Of a stretch of 7,732 bases of DNA, positions 1 through 5,277 are shown one piece after another (position 1 is the stretch's first letter; every line of letters starts with the position of its first letter). This DNA comes from Candidatus Saccharimonadota bacterium (GTDB lineage: Bacteria; Patescibacteriota; Saccharimonadia; Saccharimonadales; SLHW01), in assembly GCA_007132685.1 (NCBI GenBank), contig SLOC01000032.1, forward strand, positions 1 to 7,732. The letters are read 5' to 3'. The translations under genes and the position numbers were made by a program. The notes under the pieces are model-generated. The model saw only the letters and a list, made by a program, of their open reading frames with translations, did no database searches and was not told the DNA's origin.

Positions 1-996
1 AACCAGCTTAGGATATGGCGGATCAATAATGCCCTTTAGCTGGTTTGGATTGTTAGCATGCACGAACTGCAGCAGATGCTCATCGACAAACTCAATAGCA
101 CTAGGTGGCTCGGGGAAACCTTTTAGTTCTGAGATGGTCTCTTCGGCAAGCTGCATATCATCGAATTGTGCAAGTATCAGTGTTGTTTCTGGGGTGTGTG
201 CCTCGGTATCCAGGACTATTTCAGTTACAACACCAAGCGTCCCTTGCGAACCAACTATCAAAGGCGTTAGATCAAAGGAGCCGTTTTTTTGCTTCACTTC
301 GGTCAAACTATAGCCTGCTGAATTCTTCGATATATTAAGCCTGGTCTTCTCAATAACGTCACGGTTCTCCTCGATAAGCGTATCGATGCCGCGATAGACC
401 TCTCCTTCAAATGTCTGTAGTCCGAGCTTCTTGTTAAGTTCTCGCTTGCTCAAACGACGGGTTTCAATCACCTCGCCATTCGCAAGCACAACCCTGAGTC
501 CTTTAACATAGTCACGAGTACAGCCATATTTGACAGATTTTTCCCCACTGGCATTGTTGGCGACCGCTCCACCAACAGTACAATACTCGAGCGATGCCGG
601 GTAAGGTGGCAAGAAGCGTCCATGCGTATGTAAGGTTTGTTGTAGCTTAGCGTAGTTTATGCCTGGCTCAACCACTGAGACACCGGTCTTAGAGTCAAGC
701 TCGAGCAGCTTATTCATATGTGCAGGAAAAACAAGCATTATCCCGCTACCGATAGCAGCACCAGATTGATCAGTGCCACGACCACGAGCGGTAATCGGTA
801 CTACGCGACCTCGCTCCGCTAACTGCCAGGAAAAGCGTGCCGTTTTACGAACATCGTTTTCGTTTCGGGGATACACGACGATTGCTGGCGTCGACTCGAA
901 AATACTAGCGTCAGTTGAGAAATATTCCCGGACATCACTAGATGTCATTACTTCGCCGGTCAAATGGTCTTGCAGATAATGCGCGACTTTACTCAT
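1..996 (-). CDS. FAD-linked oxidase, GlcD / D-lactate dehydrogenase type (3' end outside window)
   Basis: My reverse-strand reading gives 332 codons without a stop from an ATG at 996 to the left edge, so the C-terminus is missing. The FAD-binding PCMH-type domain is clear. PAIVVYPRNENDV (residues 37-49) is the entry strand. The phosphate-binding loop is ARGRGTDQSGAAIGSG (70-85), followed by VVEPG (108-112). The cofactor motif is TVGGAVANNASGEKSVKYG (140-158), with LRVVLANGEVIETRR (167-181) after it. VGSQGTLGVVTEI (248-260) closes the domain, and the oxidase C-terminal domain begins near 270. Relatives oxidise 2-hydroxy acids such as lactate or glycolate and pass electrons to a membrane or iron-sulfur acceptor. 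The substrate cannot be read from this part. Whether a C-terminal iron-sulfur domain follows, as in fused GlcD-GlpC proteins, lies off the edge. The family is secure; the precise enzyme is not. Confidence 0.9.
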   Translation of the reverse strand, partial: MSKVAHYLQDHLTGEVMTSSDVREYFSTDASIFESTPAIVVYPRNENDVRKTARFSWQLAERGRVVPITARGRGTDQSGAAIGSGIMLVFPAHMNKLLELDSKTGVSVVEPGINYAKLQQTLHTHGRFLPPYPASLEYCTVGGAVANNASGEKSVKYGCTRDYVKGLRVVLANGEVIETRRLSKRELNKKLGLQTFEGEVYRGIDTLIEENRDVIEKTRLNISKNSAGYSLTEVKQKNGSFDLTPLIVGSQGTLGVVTEIVLDTEAHTPETTLILAQFDDMQLAEETISELKGFPEPPSAIEFVDEHLLQFVHANNPNQLKGIIDPPYPKLV

Positions 997-1043
997 AAAT
1001 GTTAATTGCCTCTGTTTACGTAAGCGTTAGCTATATACGGTAT

Positions 1044-1052
1044 ATCATAGCA
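1044..1052 (-). promoter_or_regulatory. Extended -10 promoter candidate for the FAD oxidase
   Basis: On the minus strand this reads TGC-TATGAT, an extended -10 with five of six bases matching TATAAT. It lies about 48 bases upstream of the oxidase ATG. No convincing -35 hexamer is seen 16-18 bases further upstream, which is tolerable for extended -10 promoters. A weak AGAGG sits about 12 bases before the ATG, rather far for a ribosome site. Assignment rests on sequence and position only. Confidence 0.4.
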
Positions 1053-1095
1053 TACGACTGTTTGCCTAAGAATAAAAACCCTTGGTGTTTCAAAA

Positions 1096-1182
1096 GCGCT
1101 CGATTTCTTTTCTGGCAAGGTGCGCCGCGACGAGCGATTGAGCAGTAGATGCGCTACTGTGAGTGAGCAAATATTAAAAATC
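1096..1182. repeat. Nested inverted-repeat element, possible dispersed intergenic repeat
   Basis: CGCTCG (1097-1102) pairs with CGAGCG (1131-1136). Directly after it, CAGTAG (1143-1148) pairs with CTACTG (1154-1159) around a 5-base loop, with a possible extra G-U pair at 1142 and 1160. GATTT (1102-1106) can pair with AAATC (1178-1182), which would close the whole element. A GC-rich core (GGCAAGGTGCGCCGCGACGAGCG, starting at 1114, is the densest part) sits between AT-rich ends. This layout looks like a mobile or dispersed palindromic element, but only one copy is in the window, so repetition is not shown. Confidence 0.4.
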
Positions 1183-1201
1183 TAGAACCTCAGGCACCCG
1201 A

Positions 1202-1221
1202 TTCGAGAGAGGATTCTCGAA
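1202..1221. repeat. Hairpin with GAGGAT loop (copy 1)
   Basis: TTCGAGA (1202-1208) is the exact reverse complement of TCTCGAA (1215-1221), giving a 7-bp perfect stem around the loop GAGGAT (1209-1214). The same loop recurs in the hairpin at 1291-1318 although the stems differ. On the minus strand the loop reads ATCCTC. Confidence 0.7.
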
Positions 1222-1237
1222 AAAGAGTTAATGGGGT

Positions 1238-1265
1238 CCCCGCAAAAAATGCTTTTTTTGTGGGG
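1238..1265. repeat. Long A/T-rich hairpin with GC clamp
   Basis: CCCCGCAAAAAA (1238-1249) pairs with TTTTTTGTGGGG (1254-1265) around the tetraloop TGCT (1250-1253). This gives a 12-bp stem whose only irregularity is G1242 opposite T1261. That is a G-U wobble in plus-strand RNA but an A-C mismatch in minus-strand RNA. GGGG just upstream (1233-1236) can compete for the CCCC arm, forming GGGGTCCCC. On the minus strand the hairpin is followed by ACCCCATTAACTCTTTTT, which is not a clean terminator tail. Confidence 0.7.
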
Positions 1266-1290
1266 TTGAGGAGAAAGCAAAAGCAATAAC

Positions 1291-1318
1291 CCGTTTTGCG
1301 AGAGGATTCGCAAAACGG
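1291..1318. repeat. Perfect 11-bp hairpin with GAGGAT loop (copy 2)
   Basis: CCGTTTTGCGA (1291-1301) is the exact reverse complement of TCGCAAAACGG (1308-1318), with loop GAGGAT (1302-1307). It shares the ten bases GAGAGGATTC with the hairpin at 1202-1221. On the minus strand the sequence after the stem is GTTATTGCTTTTGCTTTC, mildly T-rich, so a weak terminator role for the tRNA transcript is possible. Confidence 0.75.
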
Positions 1319-1344
1319 AAGAGCGTAGGAATTGACGAAAGCTG

Positions 1345-1379
1345 GAAGTAAAGCAGCTTCCGCTGCTATACGGAAGCTG
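1345..1379 (-). terminator. Hairpin downstream of tRNA-Leu, possible terminator
   Basis: CAGCTTCCG (1354-1362) and CGGAAGCTG (1371-1379) form a perfect 9-bp stem with an 8-base loop, starting 17 bases beyond the tRNA CCA end on the minus strand. The stem is followed on that strand by CTTTACTT, which is only partly T-rich. Position fits a tRNA terminator or processing hairpin, but the tail is too weak for a firm intrinsic terminator call. Confidence 0.4.
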
Positions 1380-1395
1380 GAGTGCAATTTCAAGC

Positions 1396-1482
1396 TGGTG
1401 CGGATGAGAGGACTTGAACCTCCACGACCTAAAGGCCACTAGCTCCTGAAGCTAGCGCGTCTACCAATTCCGCCACATCCGC
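1396..1482 (-). tRNA. tRNA-Leu, anticodon CAG, CCA encoded
   Basis: The minus strand folds as a class II tRNA. The acceptor stem is GCGGATG (1482-1476) with CATCCGC (1406-1400). The D arm carries TGGCGGAATTGGTAGACGC, typical of tRNA-Leu. The anticodon stem is CTAGC/GCTAG around the loop TTCAGGA, so the anticodon is CAG, reading CUG codons. A long variable arm (near 1443-1421) and a T arm with GGTTCAAGTCC complete it. The discriminator is A (1399), and CCA is encoded at 1398-1396. The gene lies 39 bases after the substrate-binding protein stop and in the same direction. Confidence 0.95.
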
Positions 1483-1509
1483 ATATATGTCCAGCTAAAC
1501 TTCCCCTGT

Positions 1510-1515
1510 AGTATA
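1510..1515 (-). promoter_or_regulatory. -10 element candidate for tRNA-Leu
   Basis: The minus strand reads TATACT, five of six bases matching TATAAT, about 27 bases before the tRNA 5' end. A start near 1503 would give a short 5' leader. No good -35 hexamer is seen at 16-18 bases spacing. Readthrough from the upstream gene remains possible because no U-tailed terminator separates the two. Confidence 0.4.
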
Positions 1516-1521
1516 GCGCAT

Positions 1522-3318
1522 TTACTGGCTTGGCTCGATCCTATCAACCAAACCACGACGAATATACCATTCGTGCGCACTAAACATCCGGTCACTGCTG
1601 CCGTTTAGCATAATCGGCTCAAACCCAGACACCTCCGATTGTGTGATATAGATAAACCTCGGCTTGTACAGCATGAGTGCCGGGGCATCTCGTCGCCATG
1701 CTTCGAGAAATGGCTGGTACTTAACCGAACGTAGCTCGTCATCAGAGCGAGTTCTACCTGATTCAAGTGCCTCATCGGCTTGTGACGACTGATAATCACT
1801 GAAGTTTAGGCGATTCTCTGCAAGCACCTCTGCCTGTGAGCTATGCCAAAAAGCATAAACGTCTGGATCTGTGCCAATAGCAATGCCATGAAGCAGCGCC
1901 ATAAATTCATGGTTGGCGATTGAGCGGCTGAGCTCACTTTCATCTTGCAGGGTTACGTCAACACGAACGCCGTGTTGGTGCCACTGCTCCTGGAGAGAAG
2001 AGGTTACCGCTCGCGCATCAGCACTATTGAGCGCAACGAGAGAAAATGATAGCTCTACATCGTCTTTTTGCCAAACACCGTCATCATTTAGCTCCCAATC
2101 TGCGTCAGCCAATTGTTCTGTCGCTCTTTCCGGATCATGATCGAGTTGAGTAAGTGACTGATCGTAGCCTTGATGAATTGACAGCAGCGGACCATCAGAC
2201 GGCCGGACCGCACCTTCTAAGCTACGCAAAACCTCCTCTGTATCGATATAGCGCAGTAGTGCCTGTCGCGCTGTTCGCTCCGAAAAGACCGGCTCGCTCT
2301 GTTTAAAAAACACACCTACTTGCCCAGACAACGGCACGACGTACTTGTGGTGATCGTAGTCTTCGAGCATCTCATGCGAGACATTATTAATACCTACAAT
2401 GGCGTATACGTCACGATTGATGAAGCTTTCTATCATGCGGCTTTCACTGCGAAACGTACGAAGTACAAATCTATCGAGATTCGGCCGCCCACGATGATAG
2501 TCCTCGTAAGCGTTCAGTGCTATACGCTCCTCTCTGTCCTCGCTAGTAGCACCGACAACCTCAATCGTATCCCACATAAAAGGGCCTGTGCCGATTGGCT
2601 GAGCAGTATTGAAGTTATCAGACCGTAATTGTCGCGGCGACACATCAGCTAGAATATGTTCAGGCACTATGCCGTTGGTGAGTGCCAGCGGAAAGGTAAC
2701 GTATGGACTTGGAAGCTCAAACTTAACGGTATGTTCATCAACCACTGAAACATCAGTCTCAGTCCAGCTACTAAACATTGGCGACCGGGCATCCGGGTTA
2801 CCGATAGTCTCGTACGTAAAGACGACATCGTCGGCGGTGAACGGTTCACCGTCATGCCAATACACGTCTTCGCGCAACGATACGATATATTCTAGCCCTG
2901 TGTCGTCTACCTCATAACCAGTGGCTAAATCCGGTACTAATTGATTAAATCGATCAAACGTATACAGGCTGGAAAAGACAAGTTTTGACACCGCCCCATC
3001 GACCGAGCCACTGGCATATAGTGGGTTCGCATTAGTAAAACTACCGAGTACCCCTTCGCGGTACGTCCCTCCCGGAACAGCTCGCACTTCTTGATAATGT
3101 GGCGTCAGTTGTTGCAGCTGCAAAAAGACACCGACAATACTCACGATGACGAGCAGTAGCCACATTACGACGAATCGTCGCACCGTCACCAGCCGTGCAA
3201 TTCGACGCAAAACAAAACGATCGAGCCGCTTATCCGTTTCAGCACTTACCTCGGCCACCTGTCGCTTGCTCCTGCGCAGTTGTCGACGCCACCGAAGTCG
3301 AGTTTTTGGATCTATCAT
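1522..3318 (-). CDS. Membrane-anchored ABC-type peptide substrate-binding protein (SBP family 5)
   Basis: This 598-residue protein belongs to the OppA/DppA-like family that captures peptides, or sometimes nickel or sugars, outside the membrane. The family signature YWHDGEPFTADDVVFTYE is at 153-170, GTGPF at 243-247, and IGTDPDVYAFWHSSQ at 481-495. The N-terminus is unusual. Residues 1-49 form a strongly basic, arginine-rich cytoplasmic tail, and about 50-68 is one hydrophobic helix with no lipobox cysteine. The protein is therefore probably held by a signal anchor rather than a lipid. The start follows secG after 13 bases; no Shine-Dalgarno sequence is seen. No permease or ATPase genes are in the window, so the transporter partner must be elsewhere, or the protein works alone as a sensor or scavenger. 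The family call is firm; the ligand is unknown. Confidence 0.92.
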   Translation of the reverse strand: MIDPKTRLRWRRQLRRSKRQVAEVSAETDKRLDRFVLRRIARLVTVRRFVVMWLLLVIVSIVGVFLQLQQLTPHYQEVRAVPGGTYREGVLGSFTNANPLYASGSVDGAVSKLVFSSLYTFDRFNQLVPDLATGYEVDDTGLEYIVSLREDVYWHDGEPFTADDVVFTYETIGNPDARSPMFSSWTETDVSVVDEHTVKFELPSPYVTFPLALTNGIVPEHILADVSPRQLRSDNFNTAQPIGTGPFMWDTIEVVGATSEDREERIALNAYEDYHRGRPNLDRFVLRTFRSESRMIESFINRDVYAIVGINNVSHEMLEDYDHHKYVVPLSGQVGVFFKQSEPVFSERTARQALLRYIDTEEVLRSLEGAVRPSDGPLLSIHQGYDQSLTQLDHDPERATEQLADADWELNDDGVWQKDDVELSFSLVALNSADARAVTSSLQEQWHQHGVRVDVTLQDESELSRSIANHEFMALLHGIAIGTDPDVYAFWHSSQAEVLAENRLNFSDYQSSQADEALESGRTRSDDELRSVKYQPFLEAWRRDAPALMLYKPRFIYITQSEVSGFEPIMLNGSSDRMFSAHEWYIRRGLVDRIEPSQ

Positions 3319-3331
3319 AAATATGATTGGT

Positions 3332-3550
3332 TTAGGCTATAACGTGCATTATCAACGAAGCACAAAACACAAACACAAAAAATATCGTTATCTGGTGCAC
3401 GGTTTTTTCGCTGCCACGTCGCTCGATGTTAATATCCTCACCGCCGACACCGCCCAGCCCTGCCCCAAGCGTTGCGCCTCTGGTTTGAATCAAGATTAAT
3501 GTAATCAAAACGACTACCGTAAACAGTGTGATGTAATTATAAATGGTCAT
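3332..3550 (-). CDS. secG: Protein translocase subunit SecG
   Basis: A 72-residue protein with the SecG layout: a first transmembrane helix (about 5-22), the conserved cytoplasmic loop with IQTRGATLGAGLGG (21-34), a short polar stretch (37-50) and a second helix (about 52-71). SecG joins SecY and SecE in the membrane channel and assists SecA-driven protein export. The length is typical of short SecG proteins. Its ATG overlaps the stop of the upstream gene as ATGA, and a strong GGAGGA lies just before it. It is cotranscribed with an exported protein gene, which suits a secretion role. Confidence 0.9.
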   Translation of the reverse strand: MTIYNYITLFTVVVLITLILIQTRGATLGAGLGGVGGEDINIERRGSEKTVHQITIFFVFVFCASLIMHVIA

Positions 3551-3912
3551 CTTTCCTCCAAAATGGTTGTCACTAGATAGTTTACCAGCCCTATCACCAT
3601 ACCGGCAAGCATAGCTGCTGCGAAGCTGGATATTTGTAAGCTCGGGTACAGCACACTAACCAACATCAACATAAGACCGTTGACGACTATCATAAACAGC
3701 CCGAGACTGAATAGTATCGCCGGGAGCGATAAGATAACGACAATCGGCTTGATAACTGAGTTGACTATGGCCAAGAGCAAGCCAGCAATCACCACCACGC
3801 CAATCCGACTGTCAAAGTCAATGCGCTCGCCACCAAGAATGCCAGCCGCAATCCAAATACCCAAAGCGGCAATTCCCCAACGAACCATGAACCGAGTTAT
3901 CAAATCTTTCAT
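3547..3912 (-). CDS. YvlD / phage holin 4_2 family membrane protein
   Basis: A 121-residue hydrophobic protein with about four membrane helices (roughly 8-26, 37-55, 57-88 as one or two segments, 97-117). The family core is visible as AIVNSVIKPIVVILSLP (48-64) and LFSLGLFMIVVNGLML (67-82). Members are common chromosomal proteins despite the holin name; Bacillus YvlD is one. Their biochemical role is not known, though some are linked to cell-envelope stress. Nothing here suggests a phage: no endolysin or structural genes are adjacent. The stop TGA overlaps the secG ATG by four bases, which implies translational coupling. No Shine-Dalgarno sequence is seen before its own ATG. Confidence 0.85.
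   Translation of the reverse strand: MKDLITRFMVRWGIAALGIWIAAGILGGERIDFDSRIGVVVIAGLLLAIVNSVIKPIVVILSLPAILFSLGLFMIVVNGLMLMLVSVLYPSLQISSFAAAMLAGMVIGLVNYLVTTILEER
3554..3559 (-). promoter_or_regulatory. Strong Shine-Dalgarno for secG
   Basis: The minus strand reads GGAGGA, followed by AAG and the secG ATG. It is embedded in the last codons of the upstream gene (the LEE part of its C-terminus). It is the only strong ribosome site I find in the window and supports the secG start at 3550. Confidence 0.8.
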
Positions 3913-3937
3913 AATTTATATGTAACTTCTACTAAAA

Positions 3938-3966
3938 ATTGTAGCGGTTTTAGCGAAAACAGCAAA
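3938..3966 (-). promoter_or_regulatory. Promoter candidate for the yvlD-like / secG / SBP operon
   Basis: The -10 candidate is TACAAT (3943-3938 on the minus strand, five of six matches). The -35 candidate is TTTGCT (3966-3961, three of six), with a 17-base spacer. It sits 26 bases upstream of the first ATG of the operon and after the end of pepP, which is where a promoter is needed if the two blocks are separate units. The evidence is motif and position only. Confidence 0.5.
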
Positions 3967-3969
3967 CCG

Positions 3970-4035
3970 AAGTAACAAACAGCGTTCTGAGCTTAGAGCT
4001 GGAAGCTATTATTTATTACCAGCTTCGTGTTACTT
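3970..4035 (-). terminator. Folded 3' region of pepP, possible terminator without T-tract
   Basis: AAGTAACA (3970-3977) is the exact reverse complement of TGTTACTT (4028-4035), and inside it AGCTGG (3997-4002) pairs with CCAGCT (4019-4024). The outer arm contains the pepP stop codon. No run of T follows on the minus strand, so this is not a classic intrinsic terminator. It could act as an RNA 3'-end stabiliser or a Rho-type site. Confidence 0.4.
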
Positions 4036-5277
4036 AAGCGTCGGCTGGTCGCACTTACCGGTCAGTAACTCGTAGCCATCGTCGGTTACCAGTATATTGT
4101 CCTCGATACGGACCCCGATTCCCTCCTCCGGCACATAGATGCCAGGCTCAACAGTGAGCACCATGCCAGGTGCGAGCGGTGTGTCGCTATCACCAACGTC
4201 ATGCACGTCAAGCCCTAAGAAATGAGATAACGCATGCGGATAATACCGCCTGGTTTCATCTTCGTTCGAAATAAGCGATAACTGCCTCAGGGACGCTGTC
4301 ATGTATTGTAAGAAAGTTTTTTCAACCTCTTTAAGTGTTATTCCTGGTCGAAATAACCCAAAAGCTTGACGCTGCAAGTCGACTACCGCCTGATGAACTG
4401 TAGCCTGTCTGCTGGTTGGCTTGCCAATAGCCAACGTACGAGTAATATCCGCGCTGTAGCCGTGAAATTCAGCTCCGCTATCGATTAACAGTAGGTGATT
4501 ATCTTCCAGGGGCTGATCGTTGCGAACATAGTGCAGTGTGCAGGCATTGCCGGCGCCCGCCACAATCGGCTCATAGCCATGAACAGAGCCGCTCCGTAAG
4601 TACTGATGTGTTAAATCAGCGGCAATTTCGCGCTCATTACTATAGGTGTCGAGTTGCCCCGAAACACATGCAAACGCCTCACTAGTAATAGCGATTGCCT
4701 GCTGCAGAGCTTTTAATTCCTCTGGCTGTTTAATGAGTCGAAGCTTGGTGAGAGCAGGTGTTACGTCACTTAGCTCGACGGATACCCTGCGTTTGAGCTT
4801 TTGGATGAGTCGATATCCAGCACCATTAAGCTGGAGTCCAGCTGGCCCGTAATACGTTTTTGCTGGTAGTTTCGTATAGATTGTGTTCGTATCCTCCCCG
4901 ATAGCGCGGATTTTTTGCCAACCCTCACGCTCGGGATAGACTGCTGTAACTCCAGAACCATTTATTAGCTCATCGGCCGATGCTGCGCCTTCGAACACCT
5001 CATGGACATTCGAACGATTTGGCGAGATTAAAAAGCTCTCCTTCTGCGTAAGCACCAGCACATACTCGGGTTCGTTTACCCCTGTAAGATACCAAAAATT
5101 ACTTTCTTGACGAAACGGATACATCGTATCGCGGCTCCGCTGCATTCGGCTGTGGCCTGTGAGCACCACAGTCGCATTATCAGGTAGTTCGGCGAGCAGC
5201 TTGGCTCGGTTGCCCATGAAAAAATTACTATCAATCCTGGGCTGTTCTTTTGAGGATGCATTCATACGACGTGGCAT
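4030..5277 (-). CDS. pepP: Xaa-Pro aminopeptidase (M24B, PepP type)
   Basis: A 415-residue metallopeptidase that removes the N-terminal residue from peptides with proline in second position, probably in the cytoplasm. The aminopeptidase P N-terminal domain spans about 18-150, with RSRDTMYPFRQESNFWYLTG at 47-66. The pita-bread catalytic domain follows. The expected dinuclear metal ligands are all present: D266 in IDSGAE, D277 in YSADITRT, H352 in HALSH, E377 in TVEPG and E392 in RIEDN. H249 (LHY) and H359 (VHD) match conserved active-site histidines. The ATG shares its A with the uvrC TAA (TAATG). No Shine-Dalgarno is seen. M5 and M22 are alternative starts, but the residues before M22 still fit the family start. 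Likely role: peptide turnover, perhaps of peptides brought in by the nearby binding protein. Confidence 0.93.
   Translation of the reverse strand: MPRRMNASSKEQPRIDSNFFMGNRAKLLAELPDNATVVLTGHSRMQRSRDTMYPFRQESNFWYLTGVNEPEYVLVLTQKESFLISPNRSNVHEVFEGAASADELINGSGVTAVYPEREGWQKIRAIGEDTNTIYTKLPAKTYYGPAGLQLNGAGYRLIQKLKRRVSVELSDVTPALTKLRLIKQPEELKALQQAIAITSEAFACVSGQLDTYSNEREIAADLTHQYLRSGSVHGYEPIVAGAGNACTLHYVRNDQPLEDNHLLLIDSGAEFHGYSADITRTLAIGKPTSRQATVHQAVVDLQRQAFGLFRPGITLKEVEKTFLQYMTASLRQLSLISNEDETRRYYPHALSHFLGLDVHDVGDSDTPLAPGMVLTVEPGIYVPEEGIGVRIEDNILVTDDGYELLTGKCDQPTLK

Larger units (their letters stand above)
997..1395. other. Gene-free, hairpin-rich intergenic region
   Basis: About 400 bases separate the oxidase start from the tRNA-Leu 3' end. 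The first part (997-1080) holds the oxidase leader and its likely promoter. From about 1096 to 1380 the sequence is an almost continuous run of inverted repeats: 1097-1136, 1142-1160, 1202-1221, 1238-1265, 1291-1318 and 1354-1379. Short minus-strand ORFs here overlap the tRNA and have no family-like features, so I do not call a protein. I looked for hallmarks of RNase P RNA, tmRNA and SRP RNA on both strands and found none. It may hold a non-coding RNA, a cluster of repeat elements, or a tRNA 3' trailer with terminators. The sequence alone does not decide. Confidence 0.7.

Noticed and set aside
1202..1318. CRISPR array from repeated GAGAGGATTC
   Set aside because: Only two short copies with different stems and no regular spacers; no cas gene is present.
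1096..1395. RNase P RNA, tmRNA or SRP RNA in the intergenic region
   Set aside because: None of the conserved cores (RNase P P4-type blocks, tmRNA tRNA-like ends, SRP GGAAG/GCAGCC tip) could be found on either strand.
1182..1439. Minus-strand ORFs of 85 and 67 codons (1182-1439 and 1190-1393)
   Set aside because: They run through the tRNA-Leu gene and the hairpin array, with low-complexity Ser/Arg/Phe translations and no family motif. They are by-products of the inverted repeats.
2320..2917. Plus-strand ORFs of about 100 codons inside the binding-protein gene
   Set aside because: They are antisense to a gene with clear family motifs, Ser/Thr/Arg rich, and have no ribosome site or context.
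3146..3499. Plus-strand ORF of 117 codons spanning the SBP start and secG
   Set aside because: It is antisense to two supported genes, and its translation looks like reverse-complement shadow sequence.
3547..3549. Recoded TGA (genetic code 25)
   Set aside because: TGA ends the YvlD-like protein at its natural length, exactly at the secG start, and all other genes read normally with the standard code.
3547..3912. Phage origin suggested by the holin family name
   Set aside because: YvlD-type proteins are ordinary chromosomal membrane proteins and no endolysin, integrase or structural gene lies nearby.
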